A stretch of 64,000 nt of DNA, from the NCBI GenBank assembly GCA_009801085.1, contig VNWV01000008.1:1922001-1986000 (forward strand), given 5' to 3'. The stretch comes from Lasiodiplodia sp. COLG20. Taxonomy: Eukaryota > Ascomycota > Dothideomycetes > Botryosphaeriales > Botryosphaeriaceae. The translations under genes and the position numbers were made by a program. The notes under the pieces are model-generated. The model was not told the DNA's origin. It did not search any database and worked only from the letters and a program-made list of their open reading frames with translations. The number at the start of each line of letters is the position of its first letter. The first letter of the stretch is position 1. Shown here piece by piece: positions 22,501-36,680 of this stretch.

Positions 22501-22653
22501 GACTTCCTCCAGGGCGCTCTCATCCCATTCGTCATCGTCCGGCCCGCGGCCAATCGGCACGTCGGTTAGTCGGGGGTTCTTGCGCGTCTGCGAGCCGGTG
22601 ATTTGGACATCATCGTCCAGATCAATTGCGCGCTTGCGGCTTGGGCCTGCCAT
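19530..22653 (-). CDS. RAD5/HLTF-like SNF2 helicase with HIRAN and RING domains
   Basis: A nuclear DNA translocase and putative ubiquitin ligase (915 aa) of the RAD5/HLTF class, expected in post-replication repair. Exons are 22653-22446, 22392-22298 and 21974-19530. The second intron is long (323 nt). Domains in order: a HIRAN domain (about 70-145, STKIVGVRYYNGYATIGEM then QIGHIPRQIAAKL) that binds 3' DNA ends in this family; the SNF2 ATPase with MGLGKT (346-351) and Walker B DEGH (463-466); a RING between the helicase halves from C671 to C708; and the C-terminal helicase lobe (KTIVFSQWTSFLDVLEPQL, then AVDRVHRLGQKRETTVFRL). The RING reads CAHAFGYSC where one more Cys is usual after HAF, so one zinc ligand seems to be Gly. 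It could be a RAD5 paralogue rather than RAD5 itself. Confidence 0.9.
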
Positions 22654-24169
22654 GATGCACGGTCGACCGAAGCTGGAATGCCACGTCGTTGTTGAACAAA
22701 TGGCGCGTTTGGGTGGGACTGAGGTCGCGTCTCCTTGCCTGGAAAAGCTTGAACGGCGGCCGTTGCGCGTCCGTCGATCCGCGAAACCACGCCGTGTCAC
22801 GTGATGAGGCTGAAGGCATGGCGAGGTGAGACAAGGGCAGGCTGTCGCTTGACCGGTTAGCCTTTGGTCTCCGCAATTGCGAGCGCTTGCAGCTAACAGT
22901 GCGCAGTCAGGGCTCCAGGTGGCCCTTCGAGCCCCTTTGTTGCCAGCATGCAGTGCGTGCGTGGCTCTAAATGACCGGCCACCACCAGGTCCGACCTCCG
23001 CCACGCTGTACGTTATGGCGCTGGCAGAAGTCACTTGTCGCTTTCTCATGGTCGGGCCTGCGAGACACAGACAGGCAAGAAGATCGGGCGCAGCTGGCCG
23101 CATCGAGCGCACTGGCCGGGCGGCCTCGGTCAGCTGCACCGCTGGGCGAGCCACACCATCGACGCGCATCACATCTGGTCCCCGCCGTGGTCGCAGAGAA
23201 AGCCGGCTCGACACGCCTGCTTCCCCGCGACACCCATCGGCCAGGGTCTCGTCGGCGCGCAGTGATTCGCCGGCGCAGCGCATCCTTGCGTCGCGGGCGA
23301 GCTGCAGCGCAGGCAACCGCATGGGCCTGCAGGCTGAGAGATTAGAGTGCGCTATCACGGCAGGCGGCTAAGCAGCAGAGCAGCAGCAGCGTACGAGCGC
23401 GCGGCAGTATTGCGGCATCTTCAGCGCGTCTGCTGCCCACACTAGTGTAAGAAATGATGGCGAAGGCGTGATCACGACTGGCAAGTCGGGCATGCGCCAC
23501 CGGCGAGTGCTCTCAGCGTCGTCGCGGAGGCTGAAGCGCGGTGGTCGCGATGACGGCATTCGCTTTGGGCTGCTCGCAATGCCTGTTCTTTTAAAAGGTG
23601 CCCTCCGCATGTTACTTATCTTGCCGTATCTTAGCGCCCTATCGACAAGTGACCCGTGACTCGTCCTGCCGCCGCGAGCTCCCCGGCCGCGACCTCTCGC
23701 GCAGACCGACTGCTCGCCCTCCTCTCCCAACCACAGCACGCCTCCCCTATATACGCCGCCCTCTGATCGCCCCCCGGTCTCCCTCGCCCTCCCCGCGCTT
23801 CTTTTTCCTTTGTTCCTGCGCCCACCCGAGCCGCAGCTGCGCCTCCAGATAGCTGCCCGTGCAGCTCCAACCGCTCGCTGACTCGACCGCCTATCCCCGT
23901 ACAACGCCGCCGCGGCGTCCACCTCCTCGAGCAGGCCAACCAGACAAGCCGCGCTTGCTTGTGCTTCCTGCCGTCCCACCTCGGAGCCGTCGTCCGTCAA
24001 GCCTTACGCTCGCTCGCTCGAAGCTCCGCGTTATCGCCTCCGACTAGTCGCCGCGGCCCATGTCCCACGTCATTGCCTCGCCCACGTACCCTCACCTCCG
24101 GTGATCGCAGCGACCTACCAGCCCCGTCGCTGTCGGCTGAGGTAACGTCCAGCCCGCCGGCCGTCGTTC
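22654..24169. promoter_or_regulatory. Divergent region of the helicase gene and ATG1
   Basis: A 1.5 kb interval with both promoters. From about 23650 the plus strand turns C/CT-rich, which suits the ATG1 transcription start and a long 5' leader. Long frames on both strands here lack family motifs. Confidence 0.5.
24060..24104 (+). promoter_or_regulatory. Candidate upstream ORF in the ATG1 leader
   Basis: An ATG at 24060 opens a 14-codon frame (MSHVIASPTYPHLR) that stops at 24102-24104, 65 nt before the ATG1 start at 24170. If transcribed it could reduce or condition ATG1 translation. Transcript start is unknown. Confidence 0.4.
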
Positions 24170-27100
24170 ATGATGGCAACTCCGACACACCCATCGCACG
24201 CCGCGAGCCCGCGGAGGTCTTCGACCATGCAGTCCGCCGCCGCCGACAACTCGGACACCATGGTGGGCTCGTTCAGAAGGATGAACCAGATTGGCAAGGG
24301 AAGCTTCGCGACCGTCTACAAGGGCGTCCACATAGTACGTGCCTCCCTCGCCCCCGCTCTGCCTCGCGCGGCGCCGCTAGACAATGCTCGGCCACTCTGA
24401 TCTAACGTAGCTCGTCACTGCAGAAGAAACGGGAGCTCGTCGTAGCCATCAAATCGGTCGACACGACCAAGCTCAACAAGAAGCTCAAGGATAATCTCTC
24501 AACTGAAATCCAGATTCTCCGTAATTTGACCCATCCGCACATCGTCGCGCTCATCGACTGCAAGGAGGTACCCAAGTACATACACATCGTGACCGAGTTC
24601 TGTGAGCTTGGGGACCTGTCGAGCTTCATCAAGAAGCGAGCAACCCTTGCAGATCACCCCGCCACTGCACACATGATGAAGAAGTATCCCAACCCTCCGG
24701 TCGGTGGTCTCAATGAGGTTCTTTGCCGTCACTTCTTGAAGCAGATCGCAAGTGCGCTCGAGTTCATCCACGCCAAGAACTACGTTCACCGCGACCTGAA
24801 ACCCCAGAACCTTCTTCTCAACCCCTCGCCTCTGTACTATCAGACCTATCGTCCGAATGAGGTCCCCTATGCTGCTGCGGCAGACTCGATGGTTCCGGCC
24901 GTTGGTATCGCCTCCCTGCCCATGCTCAAGGTCGCCGACTTCGGATTCGCCCGCTGGCTCCCTAAATCATCGCTCGCGGAGACTCTCTGCGGTTCTCCCC
25001 TTTACATGGCCCCGGAGATTCTTCGCTACGAGAAATACGATGCAAAGGCTGACCTGTGGTCCACCGGAACTGTTCTGCACGAGATGCTCGTTGGAAAGCC
25101 GCCGTTCCGTGCGTCCAACCACGTTGAGCTGCTCCGTCGTATCGAAAAGCAGGACGACAGGATCAGCTTTGGTGAAATTCCGATCAGCAGAGACATGAAG
25201 AACATCGTACGAGCCCTCCTGAAAAAGACCCCAACAGAAAGAATCTCGCACGAGAAGTTCTTCTCTGACGTGGTCATCGCCGGCGAAATTCCTGGCTTGC
25301 ACCCCGAGGATGCAGCTCAGGGCTCTATTCATGAGTCCTTGGGACGATCAGCTGACGAGAGACGTGCTCCAATGAACGAGCAAGTTGCTACGCCCCAGCC
25401 TACAGAGATGGAAATGACCCCCAGGCACAGAGTTGCTTCAGGAACAACCCCGCCTCAACGTTCCTCGCCCCGCCCCACCATCGCTGGACCATCGTCATCC
25501 AACCAACCAGTCAGACGCGTCAGCAATGCTACAGCTCCGACTCAGGACCGCCCGCCCTCTGCTCAGGCAGAGCGCCGTCCCACGGTAACGCACCACGCCA
25601 CCGCTCCTGCCAAAGCACCCTTGGTCCAAGAACGGCCTACCGCGGCGGCTGTCACCATGAACAGACGAAGCAGCCGCCATTCGCCTTCACCAAGTTCCTC
25701 GGCCCTCCGGGATCACCTCGACACGCAACGTAACCCTCAGAGGTCTGATGAAAGGGCATCTCGAGAGGCAAAGGAGCGTGCTGCTCAGGATGTTGCCTTC
25801 GAGCGTGACTACGTCCTTGTGGAAAAGCGCACGGTCGAGGTGAATGCTTTTGCCGATGAATTGGCAGCCAGTCCTCAATTCAGCAGAGATCACCCGCCGC
25901 AACAAGGAGCAATGGTCCGGCGAGCAACGACGCAGGGCACACCGACGTCCACGACTGGTGCCCAAAGCAACACCTCCCGTGCGATCCAAATCGCAACGGG
26001 CAGACGTCCCGAATCACTTCATCACAGGAACAGCTCCTATGAAAGACGCTACGGGGCTAGCCCAGGTTCTGCCACGTCTGCCATCTCCAAAGCCCTCAAC
26101 ATGGCTAGCTATAGGATTTTTGGGACCGGTGCTTCTCCTCCCGGCCGCGGCCCTTCTCCGCCGAAGGGTTACACACAGTTCCCCATGTATCCTACGACCC
26201 AAAGTAGCATGCTGGTCATCGGTGATGGAGGCAAAACAACTACCGACAAGTCCAGGGACAAAGACGTGAGGGTTCTCGAGGTCGTAGAAGAACTCGCTCA
26301 ACGCAGCCATGTGATCTATGGTTTCGCCGAGGTTAAGTACAGACAATTGCTGCCTCCACCTCCCAGTGACCAAGGGCTGGGCATTGTTCAGGGCACTCAT
26401 CCTCGCACAGACGATGAGGAGGATGCCCTGGACGAGGATCTGACCGTGGATGCGATTTTGACAATCTCCGAGGAGGCGCTGGTCTTGTATGTCAAGGCTC
26501 TGGCTCTCTTGGCCAAGTCAATCGACCTCGCGGGTAGTTGGTGGGGACAGCGCAACCGTGGAGAAGTTATCGGCGATGGTCATACGTCGCGCCCTTCCGG
26601 AAACTCCAACGTTGCAGCCGTCGGCACAAAAATGAATCAGATCGTGCAATGGGTGCGCACACGCTTCAATGAGTGCGTGGAAAAGTCCGAATTCGTCGGA
26701 CGTAAGCTCCTTGAAGCCCAGAAACAGCTGCCACTCGATCACCCGGCTCATCCTAACAACCTGCCCTCCAACTCGACCTCGACCACAAGCGCAGGCACTT
26801 CTGTGGAAAACATTCATCTTCCCACGGGAATCACAGCTGAGAAGCTCATGTACGACCGAGCTATCGAAATGAGCCGAGCCGCGGCTGTGAACGAGCTCGT
26901 CGGTGAAGACCTGCCAGGTTGCGAGCTGAACTACACGACGGCGATTCGCATGCTCGAAGCCATATTCGAAAGCGAGGAGGAAATGCTTGGCCGCAAATCG
27001 GGCAACAAGAAGCAAGACGATGATGTCATTCAAGGACTGGAGGAGGAAGATAGAGCGTCTGTTCTGAAGCGTAAGTCGTTTACATTACTCATTTAGGTGG

Positions 27101-27264
27101 TTGCCGCTAACCGTTGGATAGTGATTGAGAGCATGAAGGCCAGACTCAAAGCGCTGCGCAAGAAGATCGAAATCCAGAGGTCGCAGAAGCGAGCCTCACT
27201 GACAGGGCCAGGCAGAGGTTCACCCTCATCGACGCCTGTCGCAGCCAACGCATCACCCCGCTGA
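24170..27264 (+). CDS. ATG1: Autophagy-initiating serine/threonine kinase Atg1
   Basis: The kinase (984 aa) that starts autophagosome formation with Atg13 and Atg17 at the pre-autophagosomal site. Exons 24170-24334, 24424-27070 and 27122-27264 total 985 codons. The kinase domain begins QIGKGSFATVYKG (40-52), has the ATP lysine K65 in VVAIKSVD, the catalytic HRDLKPQN (177-184), DFG (227-229) and CGSPLYMAPE up to 253. The insert between the HRD and DFG motifs is long, as in fungal Atg1. A Ser/Pro-rich disordered linker follows (about 370-640), then two MIT-like helical regions that bind Atg13 (about 690 to the end; for example LVLYVKALALLAKSIDLAG and LMYDRAIEMSRAAAVNELVG). The start is ATGATG; the first ATG was taken. 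A leader uORF may lower translation. Confidence 0.95.
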
Positions 27265-28522
27265 GTTCCGGAGCATTTCACAAACTTGGTTCATTCATAC
27301 GGGAGGTGAGAAGCAGCACGATTCACTTTAGCATTATTTCACGGTACGGAGTTTTTGGGCGTGTCTTTCTCACATGGAGCGGCGACGCACGACCGCTCTC
27401 CGGCCTCTTTTCTGCATGAAACAGCACACCCCAACCATTTGTCATTTTGACACGGCGCATGTTGGGTCCTGGCGCATAGGCAGACGAGGCCACAATTGGC
27501 GGGACACAGAGCATGATACCACGGTCATCGGCGCAAGCATTACGAGTTTTTTTTTTATTTCTTTTTCTTTTCGTTTTTAGCAGACGGAGGGAGGGTTGGA
27601 TTCACAAGGGCGTAGGCGAAATCTGGGGCACCCTATTTCCTCTGGTTTTGCACAAGATGTTGATTTCTCTTTTCATTCTCTTAATTTTCCTCTCTTCGTT
27701 GGCTACAGCATTCCGACTTGGCGCCTAATGCAATACAGCCCAGCGTAGCCATGAGGCATTTTGGCACAGTCAGGATGGGTTTCGGGTTCTTTATGGATTA
27801 GGGATGGCTGGCTGGATGGGAGGATAGGTGTGTATAGGGAACCGGAGCGCAGCTTCTCGGATGGCGAATCGGGGGCAGGATAGGAACACTCTTGTGTATA
27901 GGTTGGGCAGATTGAATACGAAACTGGAGTAATCGCAGGGGACCGAGCGTGTGTTCGGTGAAATTGACCAAGAGACTGACTTTCTTCGCGGAGGTCTTCC
28001 GTGACTCGCCGCATAATCTTAATGGGACCGAGGGTGGAAGTTTGAGCGAGGCAGACGCAACTGAAGCCGATTAGCCGGCGCTCAGCAAAGCATGGGCATT
28101 CTCTCATCATCCGACGAGGCGAAGCACACGGGTCGACAGCGCAGCAAGACGTGACGAGAAGGCTGTGGTACATTCGATGAGCTAATAAACTTACGGCGAA
28201 AGCTTATCCATACCGCTTCAGAAGGCGGACTGAGTCGACGCCATTCGATTTTGACTCCATGATCGGACGACTAGACCGCGTTGGGGAGGCGCGTGGCGGG
28301 CAGCACGGCGCGTTCCATTTTAGCAACAAGCACCCTGCACCAAAGTCTAAATCGTTCACTTGCGGTGACGGCGGCGGAGACGCACGGGAAGCTAGTGCTC
28401 GCCTGCGACCCTCTTTCCGCCATTGTACATACACTGTTGCTTGCTCCTGTCGTGCGAGCTCGCAAGCTCCCGACTTCCCATCGCTCACCCCACAGCTGCG
28501 CACACCAAAAAAAAAAAAAAAG
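27265..28522. other. Intergenic between ATG1 and the MFS gene
   Basis: It contains the ATG1 3' flank (T-rich 27548-27580) and the MFS promoter. A 16-nt A-run at 28506-28521 ends just before the MFS start codon. No other gene was supported. Confidence 0.5.
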
Positions 28523-30642
28523 ATGGGGCTCGGTGTGCTAGAAGATCGCTGGCTCGAGCGCGTCCCTGGTGCGTTCCTGAGGACTCCACTTTCTTTCTGA
28601 CTGCCGTTGCCTGCTCTTACGTCCTACTTAGCCGTGCCATGCTGACGACAATGATGCGACCTCTCCAGGCACCGTCCTCATGGACGAGGACGCGCAGCGC
28701 AGAGACAGCTTGCCCCTGGATCCCAACCTAAAGTACGACCGCAGCGGGCCGCATCCGATCCTCTTGGTCCCGCAGCCCAGCGATGATCCGAACGACCCAC
28801 TCGTACGTCCTATCCTCTCTCCGAACCGTGCCTGTACAGAGTCCCCGAGCCACAATGCTGCCAGAAAGGAAAAAGAGACGGGAGGAAAGGATCTATCGGG
28901 ACTGAGATAGGCTGACTTGTGCCTCTCTTCCGGGCGCGCAATGTATAGAACTGGCCCCTCTGGCGACGCGACGTGATCCTGCTCGTGCTGTCGCTCCTCT
29001 CGGTCATCGCGTCGACGCTGTCGCCGCTGCTCGCCGCTAACACGCTGACGCTGGCCTTCGAGTTCCACCGTACCTTCACCGACATGGCGCTGCTGACGGG
29101 CTACCACCTGCTGGGCGTGGGGCTGGCGGGCTTCCTGTTCGTGCCGTCGGCGCGCATCTGGGGCAAACGCCACGCCTTCCTGCTCGGCACCGTCGTGCTG
29201 ATCTTCAGCAGCGCCTGGGGCGGCGCCGCCGGCCACAACTACGCCTCGCTGCTGTGGGCCCGCATCTTCCAGGGCGTCGGCCTGGCCCCCTTTGAGGCTC
29301 TGGTCAACGCCGTCGTGGGCGACTTGTACTTTGTGCACGAGCGCGGCAAGCGCATGGCCTTGAGCAACTTGGCGCTTTTCGGCGGCGCCTTCTTCACCCC
29401 CGTGATTGTAGGCAAGATGACGGATACGATGGGCTGGGAGTGGACCTTCTACTTTGTTGCCATCTTTTCGGGCGTGCTGCTGCCGCCGCTGTTCTTCTTC
29501 TGCCCCGAGACGGCGTATAGGCGCGACGAGCGGCTGAATCTGGATATGGGTGATTATCAGGGCGGCAAGAGGAGGAGCAGCAGAGCTGGTGATAGCTTCG
29601 AGAACAGCAGAGGCACAGAGATGGCGGAGGCGAAGGCTGAGGAGGGCAGCGGTGGCGCAAATAGGAACTCTCAGCAGAACAGTCAGGATGGTTCAATCGT
29701 CGGCGAATGCAAGAGCGAGATGGAGACACAGGCCCTCCATACGCGCACGGCGGCGGCGGCAACAACAACAACAACAACGGCGCTTCCTCCGCTACCACCC
29801 AAGGACAGCTTTGCAAAGACGCTACTCCCGTTCAACGGTCGTAAATCTGATGAGAGCTTCTGGAAGCTGGCGCTGCGGCCGTTTCCGCTGTTCTTGCAAC
29901 CCGGTATCCTCTGGGTATGTTCAAGCAGCACTTCCCAATTCAAATCAAGTCCCTTCACCCCTGTCTGTAAGCTCAGCGACTAACCCCTTTACAGTCCTGC
30001 CTCATCCAAGGCACCCTTATCGGCTGGACTGTCATGATTGGTGTCGTCCTCGCTGCTGTCATGCTGGGTCCGCCGCTTTTCTTCACCGAAGTAGAAACGG
30101 GCTATATGTACACAGGGGCCTTCATAGGCGCCCTGATCGGCTTCGCCATCGCGGGCCTGCTGGCCGACTCGGTGCCGGCGCTCCTCACGCGCCTCAACAA
30201 TGGCGTCTACGAGCCCGAGTTCCGCATGGTGCTCGTGATCCCGCAACTGATCCTCGGCTGCGCGGGGCTCTACGGCTTCGGCATCGTCAGCGCCGACATC
30301 CCACGCTACGGCTGGTTCTGGCCCGACTTCTTCTTCGCCCTCGAGGTCGCCGGCATGGTGCTCGGCGCCGTCGCCAGCGCCCTGTACATCGTCGACGCCC
30401 ACCGCGACGTCGCCGTCGAGGCCTTCACCTGCCTGCTCGTCTTCAAGAACATCTTCTCGTTCGGCCTGACGTTCAAGGGCTACGACTGGATCGTCAAGGG
30501 CGGTGTACGCGACGTCTTCGTCGCCGTCGGCAGCGTCCAGGTCGCCGTGTGCGCGCTGACGGTGCTGATGTACGTCTTCGGCAAGTGGAATCGTAGCTTC
30601 TTCGCCAGGTACGATCTGCTGCGGTTGTTGCACCTGTGGTAG
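28523..30642 (+). CDS. MFS transporter, HOL1/DHA1-like
   Basis: A plasma-membrane major facilitator (597 aa, probably 12 helices). Exons 28523-28568, 28669-28802, 28949-29914 and 29995-30642 total 598 codons. The N-terminus gives the fungal signature ERVPGTVLMDED, then DPNDPLNWPLWRRDVILLVL into helix 1. The motif-A-like loop is FVPSARIWGKRHAFLLG. Between the two six-helix halves lies a long hydrophilic loop rich in Ser, Glu and a poly-Thr run encoded by a short ACA repeat (about 29760-29778). The second half begins SFWKLALRPFPLFLQPGILW and includes GWFWPDFFFALEVAGMVLG. Related proteins move polyamines, cations or drugs by proton exchange. The substrate here is not predictable. Confidence 0.9.
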
Positions 30643-32334
30643 TCGGATGACAGTGGGAAAATGATAATGTATTAACCGCAGGGTTGAGGAGTGAATGGAT
30701 TAATGGTAATTTTGAAGTCTTTTCTGCTTGATGGCTACAAGAAATAGAAGAATTTAATAGCAGTATTGCGTGATGGCGGGCTGTATTTCTTGTGTAATCA
30801 TTTTTAGCTCATTAGCGGACTAGAACTTGTCACTTTTATCCTGTCTCCTTTATTGAGTTGCCTGAAGTCAGCATACTAGATAGGGAGAATACAACATGCC
30901 TACGATTGTCAATCCACACTTCACTAGGCCCCTAGAAAGACTCTACCTTTGTACATACTCACTCTGCATTGCACCATGGACGTTACTCCTTTAAGCTGAA
31001 TAGACGTTCAACTAAACTGGCAATATCAGCCAAATCGAAGCAGCCGAAGAGCAAAGAATCAAGGATTGGAGCATAGCTAAACACCCCTCGCTCTAGCCAA
31101 GCTCAAGCGGTCATACGTATTATCAGAAGCACAAATGATTTCTTGAATGTGACTGTTTGGATTGATGATGATCTATCGCAGCTTATCAGGAGTCAAAACT
31201 CTTACTTCCACCCAATTGCGAAACAAAGTCGAAAACGCGCAGTCTTGCAAATACGCACTCGCACGCAATGAAGAGTGTAAAAGCAGCGATCCAGGTGATG
31301 CAAGAAAAACGGAAATGAGAAAAGAGAAGATACTTGGAAAAAACACTTTTTTTAGGATCCGATCCCATTGCAGCCCCCTCGCTTGCTGTTATATAATTTC
31401 CACGCTCTGAGGAGAAATAAAGAAGCAAGTCAAGTTCGTTGGCTTTTCCCCCTCTCTAAACGAACATTGTGCAGAAAACCCGGACCCAGGTGAGAGTACG
31501 GACCTCTCCTCTTCTTTTGACCCTAACCCGAAGATTGAATAAAAGAAGAAAAGAGAATAGACCCGCGCTTTCTTTCGTTCGTCGTAACCTCGTTAAAAGC
31601 CAAAAAGGGAAAAAGAACCGGCAAAACCCGTTTTTCTATGGCGCTCCATCCAGCCTGAGAAGAAAGAGAAGGCCTCATATGCCATTAGGACCCATCGCGC
31701 CGTGCCCCGTCTATAAAAACTGGTTGAGGCAGCGCAACAAATCCATGCATTACTCTTTTTGGTATGCCTTCCCACTCGATATGAACGCCATCTGTGAACG
31801 TGCCCTGCACGACGGAAACCAGAGAAAACGACCTGTCGAGAAAGTCTTTCCCACCATCCCGTCGTCCATGTGAAACGATAAAAACGTGACCGGCATATGC
31901 AAGGGCTGCAGGATCGCTTTTGGAGAGGACCGTATTAGAAAAAAGGAAAAAAAGAAAACAAGTCGGCATCCGAAGGGCCCAGTGAAGACGTGTCTATTTG
32001 CTGTGCTCCCCGGGCAGCACCGTCGATGGAGCAAAAGGCGTACAAAGTCGTGAAGCGTCGGCTGTCGAACCCGCGTCATTCCTCCCGTCTCGAGTCGAAA
32101 AAGTTCATCGTGGAAGGTGTGTCGCAGTTGGAAGTCAACGCTGTCTATATGCTGATCGGGGTATGAGAAAGCAAATGCCGGACCTTCGAATGGATCTGAC
32201 GAGTCCAGTGAAAACCAGAAAGAAAGCAAAACCGGAAAGGAAAATAAAAAAAAAAAAACCCCCTCAATCAAAAGTTGGCCAGGCGGCGCATGTGAGGAAT
32301 GTCATGCACCACAACCAGTCCGAGGGTGGTGCAT
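30643..32334. other. Convergent intergenic region, long DED1 3' flank
   Basis: This is the 3' flank of the MFS gene and a long AT-rich and purine-rich stretch downstream of DED1 (about 31150-32330), with A-runs at 32243-32261. Frames here lack motifs. It may include an extended DED1 3' UTR. Confidence 0.5.
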
Positions 32335-34455
<2,121 letters not shown>

Positions 34456-35204
34456 GCTGGGTAGATGTCGCTGGGCTGATATTGGTGTTTTGGGCGTGTT
34501 GGCGCTTCAAGCGTGTCGGGTGTGCAGGAGGGCGACCGGGAAGCCGATTAAGGACGATTACGGTCGGCGGACGCGGACGGGCCACGCGAAGTTGGAAAGG
34601 ACAAGCTTAAGCTGTGAGGCAGAAACGCGCCTGAAACGGTTCCTGACGAGAAAAGAGAGGATGGAAAGGCCTCTATCTTCTCAAACGACAGGATATTAGA
34701 AAAAGCGCAAGATGCAAAGAAAAGCGGTCGGTGTTGTGGGGAGGAGGATGTGTGGGCGAGGGAGAGGTGGTGAGAAGAGCCTGGGCCCAGTGCTGTGAAA
34801 TTTTGTAAGGGCCGCAGCAGGAGGCGAAATCCAGCTGGAAGCGGTTTAGCGCGGCAAACGCTTGAGCGCGACCAGCAGCCGCGACGCTGCCACTGCCACC
34901 CGACGCCGCGCCCAGCCAGTCACCCGCCGCGCTTATCTGAGGGGAGCGGTCAGAGACGAGAATCTCACGGCGCGCCCAACGCTTCCCCAGCACCGCGTCC
35001 CGCCGGATGACTCTGCGCGCCCCGGCATTGTGTGCGGCGCGGCCTTTGCTCGGTCGCCGCCGCTGCTGACTGTCGGCAGCCTCTGATGTGGCGCGGTGCT
35101 CCGTCATCGTCATAGCTGCCGTCACATGCGTGTCACCCGTGCAAGGCATCCAGTCACCGCCCAGTTTATTCTACTACCTGCGCTAGCCGCAGCCCGAACC
35201 GCCC
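34456..35204. promoter_or_regulatory. DED1 promoter region and cyclophilin 3' flank
   Basis: A 749 bp spacer between two same-strand genes. It should hold the DED1 promoter and 5' leader. No specific element was recognised. Confidence 0.4.
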
Positions 35205-36302
35205 TTAAGCCATGGTCTTGTCCCACTTTTCAGCCTTCGAGTGGTACCGCACAAAGAGGAAGACGAGCCCTCCAATGACGCCCAAGCCGAACAGCTTCTG
35301 CCCAAGGCTCAACCCGGCAGAGGGGCTGCTATACTCCTCGACCTTCTCTGCCTCCGCCTCCTCCCCTGCTCCTGCCACGAACTCGGCTGTGCCGAAAGTA
35401 GTATCTTGAGGTTTCGTGTATCAGCCGACGGTGGACCGGGTGCTGCAAATGCGCCATCTAGAGCTCAACGTGGATACCTTCTTCAGGGACTTCCAGCTCG
35501 CCGCTCTTGGCGATGACCACGTTCACCACGGGCTTGTCACCCGGCTTCTTGGCCACGTTCTGGATCTTGTCGACGACATCGTAGCCCTCGAGGACCTCGC
35601 CAAACACGACGTGGCGGCCATCGAGCCACGACGTGACGGCAGTGGTGATGAAGAACTGGCTGCCGTTGGTGTCCTTGCCAGAGTTGGCCATGCCTGTCTC
35701 CCGTCAGCATCCTGTACGAGAAAAGTCGCAGCGCACTCACTCAGAACACCCTTCTTGGTGTGCTTGATCTTGAAGTTCTCATCGGGGAACTTCTGGCCGT
35801 AGATGGACTTGCCGCCGGTGCCATCGCCGTTGGTGAAGTCGCCACCCTGGATCATGAAGTCCTTGATGACACGGTGGAAGGTAGAGCCCTCATAACCGAA
35901 GCCCTTCTCGCCAGTGGCAAGAGCACTGGGGTCCTGTCAGCAATTGTATCGCGGGCGTTACGTAGAGGTCGTGCCGTACCGGAAGTTCTCCGCAGTCTGT
36001 AGCAGGTCCGTATCAGCAACGTGTCATGGAGCAGGCACGAGTGGGGACATACCTTGGGGGTGGTCTTGCCGTAAAGGCCTATAACGATGCGGCCTAGGTC
36101 CTCATCGCCCTGCTTGATGTCGAAGTAGACCTGTAGAAAGTGTCAATGCCAGCTCTGCGCGTGTCCTGAGCTTGAAGCCACATATGCGCACCTTGTGAGT
36201 GATCTTGGGGCCCTTGGCGGCCTCCGCCGTCTGGGCAAAGTAGACGAAGGTAACGCCTAGGAAGACGAGCAAAGAAACGAGCAGCTTCTGAAATCCGGCC
36301 AT
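35205..36302 (-). CDS. cypB: ER cyclophilin B, peptidyl-prolyl cis-trans isomerase, with alternative C-termini
   Basis: A secretory-pathway proline isomerase. Exons 36302-36192, 36130-36053, 35996-35980 (17 nt), 35925-35741, 35693-35478 and 35404-35205 give 268 aa. A signal peptide (residues 1 to about 28) precedes [13 protein letters not shown]. Cyclophilin active-site motifs are [24 protein letters not shown] and [12 protein letters not shown]. If the last 73 nt intron (35477-35405) is retained, the frame stops at 35458 after GIHVEL. This gives a 208 aa luminal form whose HVEL end resembles an HDEL retrieval signal. If it is spliced, the protein continues [12 protein letters not shown] and then a membrane helix ([18 protein letters not shown]), ending KTMA. 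The intron has a GGTATC donor and a CTGAT branch-like site about 16 nt before its AAG acceptor. It is head-to-head with the mitochondrial uS13 gene. Confidence 0.9.
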
Positions 36303-36680
36303 TGTGAATGGGGTTGCAATGGACTCTGGAAGGGGTTGAAGATGGTGGCGGGGAGCTTTTGTAGTTCCGCGGGTGCCCCAGCGTCCCGCGCGCGCTTCTG
36401 AAACGCAAGGGACCGCCTGCTTCTGGGCCTGCGCTGCCTCTGCCCCGTCCGACAGGCTTATCGCGACTGCGTCTTGACGGCCACTAGGCGCTTGTTTCGA
36501 CAGGAATTCTTTGCCCTGGATTTCCCTGCGGTGCTACACAGCCAATCCAGGGTCCTGTCACAGAAACCGGCAACTACTTTAAATCCCGCACGTGACGCGG
36601 AGGTCCGAGAAATTGTCTCCGAGAAGTCGCGCCCAGGCGTCCACCACCACCGCCCGTTGCGAAAGCCATTTGCCGTCACA
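36303..36680. promoter_or_regulatory. Shared divergent promoter of cyclophilin B and mitochondrial uS13
   Basis: A 378 bp interval between two divergent start codons. No named element was recognised; a shared promoter is inferred from spacing. Confidence 0.5.

Noticed and set aside
22877..23371. A 164-codon plus-strand frame upstream of ATG1
   Set aside because: Frames are open on both strands in this GC-rich promoter region, with no motif.
29550..30596. A 348-codon Arg-rich frame overlapping the MFS gene
   Set aside because: Shadow of the transporter. Hydrophobic helices and the motif-A loop occur only in the other frame.
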